Shown here one piece after another: positions 33,045-41,119 of a stretch of 64,000 bases of DNA. Position 1 is the first letter of the stretch, and each line of letters opens with the position of its first letter. The DNA is from JBNRMW01 sp050309795 (GTDB lineage: Bacteria > Bacillota_I > Bacilli_A > Erysipelotrichales > Erysipelotrichaceae), in NCBI GenBank assembly GCA_050309795.1, contig JBNRMW010000016.1:124001-188000 (forward strand), written 5' to 3'. A program made the position numbers and the translations under genes. Below the pieces are notes generated by a model. That model made no database searches and was not told the DNA's origin. It saw nothing but the letters and a program-made list of their open reading frames with translations.

Positions 33045-34468
33045 AGTTCACCAGTTAAAAACCAGGATTTTACATTTGTTATTTTGACATCGCGTAATTC
33101 TCCGACTTGGGCATCCCCTTTCGGAAAATTCACGACTTTATTGTGCTTGGTATAACCACTATATATTTCTGGATCTTTCTTGCTTGGTCCATCTACTAAG
33201 ACTTCAACTACAGTGTTCAAATATTTTTGGTTATTTTGGTGACTATAGAATTGAACCTTTTCATTCAATCGATAGAGCCTTTGTTTCTTTTCTTCTAAAG
33301 TAACATTATCTACCAAATTAGCAGCAATGGTTCCTTCACGTGGGGAGTAAATAAAGGTGTAGGCCAAGTCGTATTGAACAAGGTCATATACCTTTAAGGT
33401 GTCTTCAAATTGTTGTTGTGTCTCGTTAGGAAAACCAACAATAATATCCGTAGTAATGGCTAAATTTGGTATTTGTTGCTTTAACTTCGAAACAATCTCT
33501 AAATATTGAGCCTGGGTATAGCGTCTGCCCATCGATTTTAAGATTTCATCGTTACCAGACTGTAATGGAAAATGTAAATACGGCATAATATTGTCATATT
33601 CTGCCATAGCCTTAATCATCCCATCGGTAAAGTTCCATGGGTGAGAGGTCATAAAACGCAGGCGATCAATACCTGTTTTTGCGACTTCGACTAAAAGGGT
33701 CGCAAAGCCATCGTCCATCTGTAAATCTCGACCATAGGCGTTTACATTTTGACCAAGTAAGGTTATTTCTTTATAGCCCTTGGCTTTTAACGATTTAACT
33801 TCTTCTAAAATGTCTTCTAACTTTCGAGACCGTTCTTTACCTCGCGTATAGGGAACAATACAATAGGTACAAAATTTATCACAACCAAAAATAATATTCA
33901 CCCAAGCTTTGTGACTCAATGCCCGACTCGATGGTAAATTCTCAATAATTTCACCTTGATGGGAATACACTTCAATCGTCCGTTCTTTAGAAAGAATGGC
34001 GTGGGCCAAAAGTTGTGGTAAGCGATAAATATTGTGGGTTCCAAAAATCAAATCAACTTGGTGATACGATTCTAGAACTTTATTAATAACGACTTCTTCT
34101 TGGGCCATACACCCAGACAAGCCAATAATGATGTCCGGATTTTCGCGCTTTAAATGTTTAATATTCCCTAAATCGCCAAATACTTTATTATTCGCATTTT
34201 CGCGAATAGAGCAAGTATTAAATATAATAACGTCGGCTTCTTCAATTTGGTCGGTTGACTGAAAATTCATTTCGTTTAAAATCCCCGCCATATGTTCGCC
34301 GTCGCGTTCGTTTGCTTGACATCCATAGGTGCGGATATAATATTTTTTACCGACACCTAATCTCTTTAAATCTTCATCAACCGAAAAAAGCGTATATTCA
34401 AACGAAACTTCTTCATTTGTTCGTCTTCTTGCTTCTGAAAGGGATGGTTTTATCCAATCTTTTCTCAT
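33038..34468 (-). CDS. miaB: tRNA-2-methylthio-N6-dimethylallyladenosine synthase MiaB
   Basis: 476-aa radical SAM methylthiotransferase acting on A37 of tRNAs that read UNN codons. The N-terminal domain holds cluster cysteines in YGCQANERDGE, NTCSIRENA and SGCMAQ; the radical SAM motif is CDKFCTYC; a TRAM domain ends the protein. It lies in the same rny-ymdB-miaB neighbourhood as in B. subtilis. Confidence 0.95.
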   Translation of the reverse strand: MRKDWIKPSLSEARRRTNEEVSFEYTLFSVDEDLKRLGVGKKYYIRTYGCQANERDGEHMAGILNEMNFQSTDQIEEADVIIFNTCSIRENANNKVFGDLGNIKHLKRENPDIIIGLSGCMAQEEVVINKVLESYHQVDLIFGTHNIYRLPQLLAHAILSKERTIEVYSHQGEIIENLPSSRALSHKAWVNIIFGCDKFCTYCIVPYTRGKERSRKLEDILEEVKSLKAKGYKEITLLGQNVNAYGRDLQMDDGFATLLVEVAKTGIDRLRFMTSHPWNFTDGMIKAMAEYDNIMPYLHFPLQSGNDEILKSMGRRYTQAQYLEIVSKLKQQIPNLAITTDIIVGFPNETQQQFEDTLKVYDLVQYDLAYTFIYSPREGTIAANLVDNVTLEEKKQRLYRLNEKVQFYSHQNNQKYLNTVVEVLVDGPSKKDPEIYSGYTKHNKVVNFPKGDAQVGELRDVKITNVKSWFLTGELC

Positions 34469-34483
34469 ATTTTTTATTTCTCC

Positions 34484-34509
34484 TTAAAAAAACCAAGCGC
34501 AGCCTGGTT
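34484..34509 (-). terminator. Intrinsic terminator after the ferredoxin gene
   Basis: AACCAAGC (34491-34498) and GCCTGGTT (34502-34509) form an eight-base stem with one G-U pair, followed on the minus strand by seven T. It isolates the ferredoxin gene from miaB. Confidence 0.82.
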
Positions 34510-34517
34510 CTTTGTTT

Positions 34518-34694
34518 TTAGATTTGTTCAATCGCTTGTGTAGGGCAAGTCGGTATACATGCTTCACAATCGATGCACATATCTACCTCACATTCCGCTT
34601 TCCCGTCCGCATTCATACTTAATGCACCGGTTGGGCAAACGCTAATGCACGCTTCACATCCTATACAAGTGTCTTGGTCAACTCTTACTGGCAT
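34518..34694 (-). CDS. Two-cluster 4Fe-4S ferredoxin
   Basis: 58 aa from the ATG at 34694 (AAGGAGG eight bases upstream). Two clusters are shown by CIGCEACISVCP and CIDCEACIPTCP, each C-x2-C-x2-C-x3-C-P, typical of clostridial ferredoxins. It carries low-potential electrons, fitting an anaerobic metabolism and radical SAM enzymes such as MiaB next door. It is a one-gene unit with its own promoter and terminator. Confidence 0.93.
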   Translation of the reverse strand: MPVRVDQDTCIGCEACISVCPTGALSMNADGKAECEVDMCIDCEACIPTCPTQAIEQI

Positions 34695-34717
34695 AGAAAC
34701 AACCTCCTTATAGAAGG

Positions 34718-34746
34718 ATTGTACCAAAGTAACGCTCTATTTTCAA
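34718..34746 (-). promoter_or_regulatory. Strong promoter of the ferredoxin gene
   Basis: The minus strand reads TTGAAA, 17 bases, TACAAT, with TG one base before the -10 (TGGTACAAT). The predicted start is about 17 bases before the ATG at 34694, and this supports that start codon. Confidence 0.8.
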
Positions 34747-34753
34747 TGTAAAT

Positions 34754-35524
34754 TTAAGATTCCATGAAAGATAGGCGTTCAATTTCAATGGTTTTTGTTT
34801 GTTCAATCGTCAATAAGACACCATTCAACATCGCTGGTCCTTGAGCGACCGTATAGTAAGTTTCTTGATTCTTTAATGTTCGCGCGAGAACTTCATCGAT
34901 GCTTCGGCCTAAAATAGATTCCACCGCACCGGTCATGCCGACATCGGTTATGTATCCACAGCCATCAACGATTTGTTCATCCGCTGTTTGAACATGGGTA
35001 TGCGTCCCTAAGATCGCGCTAGCTTGCGAAGCAAAATAACGAAAAAACAATTGCTTCTCTGCGGTTGCTTCCCCATGAAAATCGACAATATGGGAAACAT
35101 TTTCGCCATAAAATTCTACGATCTCTTGAAACGCTACAAAGGGATCTAAAACCCCCTCATTCATAAACGATTGACCCATAATATTGGAAACGACTACGAT
35201 CTCCGAACCGATCTCAAAACGTTTTGATGAAGGAAATCGACCATCGTTTTTAAAGTTTTTTGGAAAAATCAAAGCATCACATTGAAGATAATCCTCGAAG
35301 ATTTCCTTTTTACTATAGGCATGGTTACCTAAGGTAATACAATCAACCCCAGCATTAATTAACTGGTTGTAAATTTTCAAAGTCATGCCTTTGCCATGGG
35401 CACTGTTTTCGCCATTCGCAATCACAAAATCAAGTTTATATTTTTTTCTAAGATCTTGTAAATAATTGGAGATCATTCGTCGGCCCGGTCGGCCGACGAT
35501 GTCTCCAATAAATAGAATCTTCAT
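34754..35524 (-). CDS. ymdB: YmdB-like metallophosphoesterase
   Basis: 256-aa TIGR00282-family phosphodiesterase. MKILFIGDIVGRPGRRMI, ITLGNHAYSKKEIF, FHGEATAEK and GTHTHVQTADE supply the metal-binding D, N and H residues. In B. subtilis YmdB hydrolyses cyclic nucleotides and affects multicellular behaviour. It overlaps the rny stop by one base, the usual rny-ymdB pairing. Confidence 0.92.
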   Translation of the reverse strand: MKILFIGDIVGRPGRRMISNYLQDLRKKYKLDFVIANGENSAHGKGMTLKIYNQLINAGVDCITLGNHAYSKKEIFEDYLQCDALIFPKNFKNDGRFPSSKRFEIGSEIVVVSNIMGQSFMNEGVLDPFVAFQEIVEFYGENVSHIVDFHGEATAEKQLFFRYFASQASAILGTHTHVQTADEQIVDGCGYITDVGMTGAVESILGRSIDEVLARTLKNQETYYTVAQGPAMLNGVLLTIEQTKTIEIERLSFMES

Positions 35525-37113
35525 TATTTTGCGGTTTCGGACTTCCGAAGTTCGCGGATAACGGTAACTTTAATCTGACCGGGATAAGTCATTTCATTTT
35601 CAATACGATCACGGATGTCCATAGCTAATTTAGCAGCCCTTGCATCGTCAATCTTTTCTGGAACCACCATAACCCGAATTTCACGTCCAGCTTGGATGGC
35701 GTATGTTTGTTCAACCCCATCATAAGATTTGGCAATATTTTCTAATTGTTCAAGTCTTTGAATATAATTTTCGAAGTTTTCAATGCGCGCTCCTGGTCGG
35801 GCGGCCGATAAAGTATCTGCTGCGGAAACCAGGTTAGAAATCAAGGAAGTCTTATCGACATCGCCATGATGCGATTCAATCGCATTAATAACGACTGGAT
35901 GTTCATTGTAACGCTTCGCATAACGGACACCGAGTTCCACGTGGGAACCTTCGATTTCAAAGTCCAGAGCTTTACCAATATCGTGGAATAATCCAGCTCG
36001 TTTTGCTAATTGCTGATTTAAGCCCAATTCTGCAGCCATCATACCCGCTAAATGGGCAACTTCGACGCTATGACGTAGAGCATTTTGTCCATAGGACGTC
36101 CGGAATTTCAAGCGACCTAAAAGCTTCACTAATTCCTTATCCACTTTGTGTAAGCCAACTTCGAATATAGCATCTTCCCCTGCTTTTTGAATGGTTCGAT
36201 CAACATCTTTTTCAACTTTTGTCACAACTTCTTCAATGCGGCCTGGTTGAATTCGACCATCTTTAATTAAGGTTTCAATGGCTTGTCGAGCAATTTCTCG
36301 ACGAATCGGATTATGCGATGAAATCGTAATTACTTCTGGGGTATCATCAATCATTAAATCGACACCTGTCGCATGTTCAATGGCTCGAATGTTTCGCCCT
36401 TCGCGACCGATAATCCGGCCTTTCATTTCATCGTTTGGTAATTGAATAACAGAAACAGTGCGTTCGGTTATTTCTTCTTGGGCATAGCGATCAACAGCAA
36501 TAGCAATGATTTCTCGAGCAATTTGTTCTGCCTTTTCGTTGGCTTCTTCCGTTTTATCACGGATGATGACCGCCATTTCGTGCTCCATTCTTTTTTCGAC
36601 CAAGTCGATGATTTGCTCCCGCGCTTGTTCGACACTTAATTGTGAAATCTTTTCGAGTTCAACAATTTGAGAATCAATCTTCTCCTGTAGTTCGACCTCC
36701 ATCTTTTCAAGTTGTTTCGTACGATTATTGAGATTGTTTGTTTTTGCATCAAGACTTTGTTCACCAGAAATGAGTTGTTTGTCACGCAAGTTTAAATTGT
36801 CTTCGCGTTTATCGAGACGCTTTTCATACTGTGCTAATTCATTTCGACGTTCTTTAATTTCTTTTTCTGCACTTAAACGAAGCTCGTAAACTGCCGTTTT
36901 CCCTTCAAGGACGGCTTCACGAATCGTTGCTTCTGCTTGTTGTTTTGAGTTTTCAAGCAAAGTAACAGCTTCTTGTTTCACTTTGTTATATCCAATTTTG
37001 GATAAAATATACATGATAACAATTCCAATTAAAAATCCTATAAAAGCTATTAAGATGGTGGCCCCTAAGTTTTCTGACAACAAACTAGTGCTTGTCAATA
37101 CATGATTAAACAT
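35524..37113 (-). CDS. rny: Ribonuclease Y
   Basis: 529 aa from the ATG at 37113; the TTG 12 bases upstream overlaps the GGAGG and is rejected. One N-terminal membrane helix (about 15-37), a long coiled coil (about 40-200), a KH domain (GRIIGREGRNIRAIE) and an HD domain (RHSVEVAHLAGMMA and LFHDIGKALD). It starts mRNA decay at the membrane. It is coupled to ymdB and follows recA. Confidence 0.95.
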   Translation of the reverse strand: MFNHVLTSTSLLSENLGATILIAFIGFLIGIVIMYILSKIGYNKVKQEAVTLLENSKQQAEATIREAVLEGKTAVYELRLSAEKEIKERRNELAQYEKRLDKREDNLNLRDKQLISGEQSLDAKTNNLNNRTKQLEKMEVELQEKIDSQIVELEKISQLSVEQAREQIIDLVEKRMEHEMAVIIRDKTEEANEKAEQIAREIIAIAVDRYAQEEITERTVSVIQLPNDEMKGRIIGREGRNIRAIEHATGVDLMIDDTPEVITISSHNPIRREIARQAIETLIKDGRIQPGRIEEVVTKVEKDVDRTIQKAGEDAIFEVGLHKVDKELVKLLGRLKFRTSYGQNALRHSVEVAHLAGMMAAELGLNQQLAKRAGLFHDIGKALDFEIEGSHVELGVRYAKRYNEHPVVINAIESHHGDVDKTSLISNLVSAADTLSAARPGARIENFENYIQRLEQLENIAKSYDGVEQTYAIQAGREIRVMVVPEKIDDARAAKLAMDIRDRIENEMTYPGQIKVTVIRELRKSETAK

Positions 37114-37130
37114 AAGTTCCTCCAATATAT

Positions 37131-37160
37131 AAAAAAAGAATAATTGAAAATTATTCTTTT
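37131..37160 (-). terminator. AU-rich terminator between recA and rny
   Basis: AAAGAATAAT (37135-37144) and ATTATTCTTT (37150-37159) form a ten-base stem with a five-base loop, followed by seven T on the minus strand. The stem is weak in GC, so some read-through into rny is possible. Confidence 0.65.
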
Positions 37161-37209
37161 TAATTATACGGTAAAATATAAAAAACTACAATAGCGAGCC
37201 TTTCATCAA

Positions 37210-38217
37210 TTATTCGACGTCACCAAAGAGAAGGTCTTTGACTTTTTGATGAATTTCTTTGTAAAGATCCGGATTTTGGTTTAAGAAATTACGCACGGCT
37301 TCGCGTCCTTGACCAATGCGTTCGTCCTTATAAGAATACCAAGACCCTGCTTTATTAATGACATCATGGTCGGAAGCTAAATCGATCAGCTCCCCTATCT
37401 GGGAAAAGCCTTCACCATAAATTAATTCGATACTTGCTAGTTTAAAAGGTGGTGCTACTTTGTTTTTAACGACACGAACGTTGACTTTATTACCAATGAT
37501 CTCGCTACCAACTTTTAAAGATTCTGAACGACGGACATCCAATCGAATGGAGGAATAAAACTTCAAAGCACGACCGCCTGGGGTAACTTCAGGATTACCA
37601 AACATAATACCGACTTTTTCTCGTAATTGGTTAATAAAAATGACTGTACACTCGGAACGATTCATCACGCCCGATAATTTACGCATCGCTTTGGACATCA
37701 TCCGTGCTTGTAGACCAACTTGTTGGTCGCTCATTTCACCATCTAATTCTTGTTGAGGAACGAGCGCAGCGACAGAGTCAACCACAATTAAATCAATCGC
37801 ACCAGAACGAATCAATACTTCGGTAATTTCAAGACCTTGTTCACCACTGTCGGGTTGAGATAAAATTAATTCATCAATATCAACGCCAAGTTTTTGTGCA
37901 TATTGGGGATCAATCGCGTTTTCGGCATCAATAAAGGCGGCTTTCCCACCTGCTTTTTGGCATTCCGCAATCGCATGCAAGGCCAACGTCGTCTTTCCGC
38001 TGGACTCTGGCCCATAGATTTCAATGATGCGACCCTTCGGATAACCCCCAACACCTAGCGCATAATCTAGAGCAAGAGATCCCGAACTAATTGCATCCAC
38101 ATCGACATTGGCTCGGTCTCCTAATTTCATAATCGACCCTTTGCCATATTGTTTTTCTATTTGTTTGATTGCATCATCTAATAGCTTATCTGATTTATCT
38201 GGGGTTTTTGTACTCAT
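37210..38217 (-). CDS. recA: Recombinase RecA
   Basis: 335 aa from the ATG at 38217 (AAGGAGAAC upstream; the longer frame overlaps pgsA). Walker A GPESSGKTT, LIVVDSVAALVPQQELDGEM, and the DNA-binding loops GVMNRSECTVIFINQLREKVG and GNPEVTPGGRALKFY are typical. It catalyses strand exchange and the SOS coprotease reaction. In many Bacilli cinA lies between pgsA and recA; here it is absent. Confidence 0.98.
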   Translation of the reverse strand: MSTKTPDKSDKLLDDAIKQIEKQYGKGSIMKLGDRANVDVDAISSGSLALDYALGVGGYPKGRIIEIYGPESSGKTTLALHAIAECQKAGGKAAFIDAENAIDPQYAQKLGVDIDELILSQPDSGEQGLEITEVLIRSGAIDLIVVDSVAALVPQQELDGEMSDQQVGLQARMMSKAMRKLSGVMNRSECTVIFINQLREKVGIMFGNPEVTPGGRALKFYSSIRLDVRRSESLKVGSEIIGNKVNVRVVKNKVAPPFKLASIELIYGEGFSQIGELIDLASDHDVINKAGSWYSYKDERIGQGREAVRNFLNQNPDLYKEIHQKVKDLLFGDVE

Positions 38218-38261
38218 AACGTTCTCCTTATATTGAAGTATCCTTTGATTTCCTTCAATTC

Positions 38262-38807
38262 CTATTTTGTTTTGAACCAAACATCTTTTGATTTAATTAA
38301 ATAATCAAACCCACTAGCGATGCTGGTCAACACCGCAAGCCATAAAACAATTGTGGCCATCGGTAGATTGAACAAATCAAAAGGCCCATTCCTTAACAAC
38401 AATAAAATAATTGCCGTCATTTGTAAAATTGTTTTCAACTTACCATAGACCGAAGCCGCAATAACTTGATTTTCACTCGCAGCTACCATGCGGATGCCAT
38501 CGACAATCATGTCGCGCCACAACATCAATAAAAAAGCCACATAATGGACATCCCCACTCACCGTCAATAAAAGCAATGCTGTATTTACTAAAAGCTTATC
38601 GGCAATGGGATCAATAAATTTTCCAAAAACAGTAATTAAACCGTGATGCCGCGCAATATGGCCATCTAACACATCCGATATCGTACCCAAGACAAATATA
38701 ATTAGGGAGACAAAATAGTTATGTGGAAAATCCAACAAGGTGAAAGCTGCCACTAAAAGAGGAACTAACGATATACGGAACAAAGAAATCTTATTCGGAA
38801 GATTCAT
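38262..38807 (-). CDS. pgsA: CDP-diacylglycerol-glycerol-3-phosphate 3-phosphatidyltransferase
   Basis: 181-aa membrane enzyme that makes phosphatidylglycerol phosphate. The CDP-alcohol motif D-x2-DG-x2-AR-x8-G-x3-D-x3-D is complete (DVLDGHIARHHGLITVFGKF then IDPIADK). Four to six hydrophobic helices. It overlaps rodZ by 17 bases, as commonly found. Confidence 0.95.
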   Translation of the reverse strand: MNLPNKISLFRISLVPLLVAAFTLLDFPHNYFVSLIIFVLGTISDVLDGHIARHHGLITVFGKFIDPIADKLLVNTALLLLTVSGDVHYVAFLLMLWRDMIVDGIRMVAASENQVIAASVYGKLKTILQMTAIILLLLRNGPFDLFNLPMATIVLWLAVLTSIASGFDYLIKSKDVWFKTK

Positions 38808-39720
38808 TTGATCTCACCGTGAAATTTAAAGTAATGCCCTTTTTATAGTCTTTAATGCTCGGATCGACTTCTACTAATAAGTCGTTTACAAATATTTGTG
38901 TATTAATTAAATGACCAAACCGTACACTTACCACTTCTTGAACTAACGGATCGATAATGATTTCAATACTTTCTCCACCTTTATAAACAGTACTGGCGGG
39001 GTTATTTGTCATGACACCATCAATTTCCGCACGAATCCATGTATCTTGACCGAAGACAAACTTAATGGACACAGTCTCCACCTGATGGGTGAAAACATCA
39101 AAGTTTGTCCGATCGACTAACTTTACTTCCGTATTGGGTTCGATAACTTCGGTTTCAACATCCGTGGTTTCGACGATAACGGTTTCGGGTATCGTTTCCG
39201 CCGGACTTGTATCAATAGGTGTTGGTACGACGATGTCGTTGCCATTATTGGTTGGTTGAAGTATTTGTGGTAAAAAGCGAATGGCCCCATAAATTAATAA
39301 ACCACCGATCAGTACAATCAAAAACAAGATGATAATCGAACGTAAATCGGTTTTTCTTAAATTTATACCTGTTTTTTGACTCGTTCCATAGGTTTTTCTG
39401 TTTTCGGAAATTCGTTCTTTAATGTATTGATTCGATTTTTCTAATTGTTCTTGTTTTTGTATAGCTACCGTTTCATCATAGAGAGCAATAGCCTGGTTAT
39501 ACTGCTCTTCTATTTCTGAGAAGTCAAGATGTATCGATTGAGCATAGTATTGTAAAAAGAATTTTAAATAGGACATGTCATGACGAAAATACGCAATATC
39601 TCCTTCTTCGATTGCCCGTAAATGAACGATAGAGAGTTTAGTTTTTTCATGTATGTCTTCGAGCGAATATCCTAATTCTTGTCTTCGTTGTTTAAGTCGT
39701 TCACCGATTTTTTCCATCAT
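38791..39720 (-). CDS. rodZ: RodZ-like cell-shape protein
   Basis: 309 aa. N-terminal helix-turn-helix (MEKIGERLKQRRQELGYSLEDIHEKTKLS) that in RodZ binds MreB, a membrane helix near residues 128-149, a Pro/Thr/Glu-rich external linker (SPAETIPETVIVETTDVETE) and a C-terminal beta domain (DUF4115). It links wall synthesis to the cytoskeleton. GAGGAG precedes the ATG, and the gene begins 20 bases after the end of rnpB. Confidence 0.9.
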   Translation of the reverse strand: MMEKIGERLKQRRQELGYSLEDIHEKTKLSIVHLRAIEEGDIAYFRHDMSYLKFFLQYYAQSIHLDFSEIEEQYNQAIALYDETVAIQKQEQLEKSNQYIKERISENRKTYGTSQKTGINLRKTDLRSIIILFLIVLIGGLLIYGAIRFLPQILQPTNNGNDIVVPTPIDTSPAETIPETVIVETTDVETEVIEPNTEVKLVDRTNFDVFTHQVETVSIKFVFGQDTWIRAEIDGVMTNNPASTVYKGGESIEIIIDPLVQEVVSVRFGHLINTQIFVNDLLVEVDPSIKDYKKGITLNFTVRSNESSE

Positions 39721-39739
39721 ATCTCCTCAATTAATTAAT

Positions 39740-40091
39740 GAAATAAAAAATGTAAGCCATGTTCTGTTCCGAATAATCGGGATAATCATTTATCTACAGT
39801 TTCCTGTCCCTTTTTCGCTTCAATTTGCTATTAGGGTTCCCCTACCAAATTTGGGTTTCTCGCTTGTGGGGTTTACCACGTTCCACTCAATCAGTTTCCT
39901 AATTGACTCGTCTCTATGGCACTTTATGGTTAATCCTCCATGGGTTTCCCTTTAGGAGTTTAGCCGCCGTCATATTTCTATGCCTTGATTTATGGGTTCA
40001 TCAAGCACAATCACTACCATCGTCGCAGATGGTGCGAGCATGGACTTTCCTCTACATTTCAAGAATGCAGCGATTATCTCTTTTTTACTTC
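39740..40091 (-). ncRNA. rnpB: RNase P RNA, Bacillus (B) type
   Basis: The catalytic RNA that trims tRNA 5' ends. On the minus strand the conserved CRI region reads TAATCGCTGC and GAGGAAAGTCCATGCTCGC; later come GTGGAACG..GGTAAACCCC, GAGAAACCCAAATTTGGTAG and the closing CAGAACATGGCTTAC. P1 is AU-rich, with GAAGTAAAAAA (40081-40091) pairing with TTTTTTATTTC (39740-39750). About 352 nt. It sits after gpsB as in B. subtilis, and its P1 overlaps the gpsB stop codon, so it is probably processed from a gpsB transcript. It fills the whole gap between gpsB and rodZ. Confidence 0.95.
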
Positions 40092-40399
40092 TTTTGAAAG
40101 ACTACTTCTTCTAAACGGGCAACCCGTCGAATTAAATCGACATAGGAAGGTGTTTGAGAGGCCTCATCATTTATCGATAAGCGTGCTTTTAATTCTTGGT
40201 TCTCGCGCATCAACTTGTCGATTGTCGATAGGTCTTGAAGATGTCGTTGTTCGTATTGATCTAGGGTTTCTTCATAAATCGCATAATCATGAATGACCGC
40301 ATCTAAAACTTTATCTACTTCTAAAGGAGCATATCCTTTAAAATCGGTTTTGAACTCATACTCCACAATCTTGTCAATCGTTAACAATAATTTGCTCAT
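40085..40399 (-). CDS. gpsB: GpsB-like cell-division coiled-coil protein
   Basis: 104 aa with the DivIVA/GpsB membrane-binding N-terminus (FKTDFKGYAPLEVDKVLDAV) and a coiled coil (about 45-75). GpsB moves PBP1-type synthases between side wall and septum; a PBP1A gene lies just upstream on the other strand. AGGAG precedes the ATG. The stop codon lies inside the P1 helix of rnpB. Confidence 0.92.
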   Translation of the reverse strand: MSKLLLTIDKIVEYEFKTDFKGYAPLEVDKVLDAVIHDYAIYEETLDQYEQRHLQDLSTIDKLMRENQELKARLSINDEASQTPSYVDLIRRVARLEEVVFQKK

Positions 40400-40434
40400 A
40401 CAAAAACTCCTAAAGATGCTGTTTTAGCAGTCAA

Positions 40435-40463
40435 ATTATCTCAAAATCTGTGTCATAATTCAA
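40435..40463 (-). promoter_or_regulatory. Promoter of gpsB (and probably rnpB)
   Basis: Minus strand TTGAAT, 17 bases, GATAAT, about 36 bases before the gpsB ATG. I saw no promoter inside gpsB suited to rnpB, so this may serve both. Confidence 0.7.
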
Positions 40464-40481
40464 GGGGAAGACATGAAGTTC

Positions 40482-40509
40482 GTTATTAATAACTAATATT
40501 TGATATAAT
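40482..40509 (+). promoter_or_regulatory. recU promoter with an upstream palindrome
   Basis: TG-A-TATAAT (40501-40509) is an extended -10 about 17 bases before recU. Where the -35 would be lies the perfect palindrome GTTATTAATAAC (40482-40493), a candidate operator or activator site. No -35 hexamer is recognisable. Confidence 0.6.
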
Positions 40510-40525
40510 AATGGCGGTGAAGTGA

Positions 40526-41119
40526 ATGATAAAATATCCAAAAGGAAGTAATATACCAAAACCCATTACCAAGTTCATTAACAAAAGTAACCTTGGACAA
40601 AGTTTGGAAGAAGATTTAAATCAAACAAATCGCTATTACAGAGAAACCAAAAAAGCCTTGGTTTACAAAAAACCGACGCCCATCCAAGTGGTCTCGGTTG
40701 ATTTTCCAAAACGGTCGGCGGCTAAAATTACAGAAGCCTACTATAAGCTTCCATCAACCACCGATTACAATGGAATTTGTCAAGGCATGCCAGTTGATTT
40801 TGAAGCGAAACAAACTGCTAATAAAACACGATTTCCATTATCAATGATTTACGATCATCAAATTGAACACCTGCGTGCAGTGGATGCTCATGGTGGACTA
40901 AGTTTTCTAATTATCCGTTTTACAGCCCATGACGAAACCTATTTTATTGAGTTTAAAAAATTTGATCACGAATTACGATCGACTTCGCGTCGCTCCATCC
41001 CCTATTCCTGGTTTGTTAAATATGGTAGTTTAGTTGAAAGGTCGTATGTAGCCCCCTGCCATTACTTGCCAGATATGTTAAAATTAATCAACGAAAGAAA
41101 GGAAACCACCTATGAGTAA
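40526..41119 (+). CDS. recU: Holliday junction resolvase RecU
   Basis: 197 aa. It has GQSLEEDLNQTNRYY, the nuclease core in YNGICQGMPVDFEAKQT (the D and E/K of the metal site) and the FPLSMIYDHQIEHLR and FIEFKKF strands. It resolves four-way junctions in Gram-positive bacteria. It overlaps the PBP gene by eight bases, the conserved recU-ponA pair. Confidence 0.95.
   Translation: MIKYPKGSNIPKPITKFINKSNLGQSLEEDLNQTNRYYRETKKALVYKKPTPIQVVSVDFPKRSAAKITEAYYKLPSTTDYNGICQGMPVDFEAKQTANKTRFPLSMIYDHQIEHLRAVDAHGGLSFLIIRFTAHDETYFIEFKKFDHELRSTSRRSIPYSWFVKYGSLVERSYVAPCHYLPDMLKLINERKETTYE

Noticed and set aside
39653..40296. Plus-strand reading frames across the gpsB-rodZ gap
   Set aside because: They run antisense through RNase P RNA, rodZ and gpsB, have no SD, and encode nothing recognisable.
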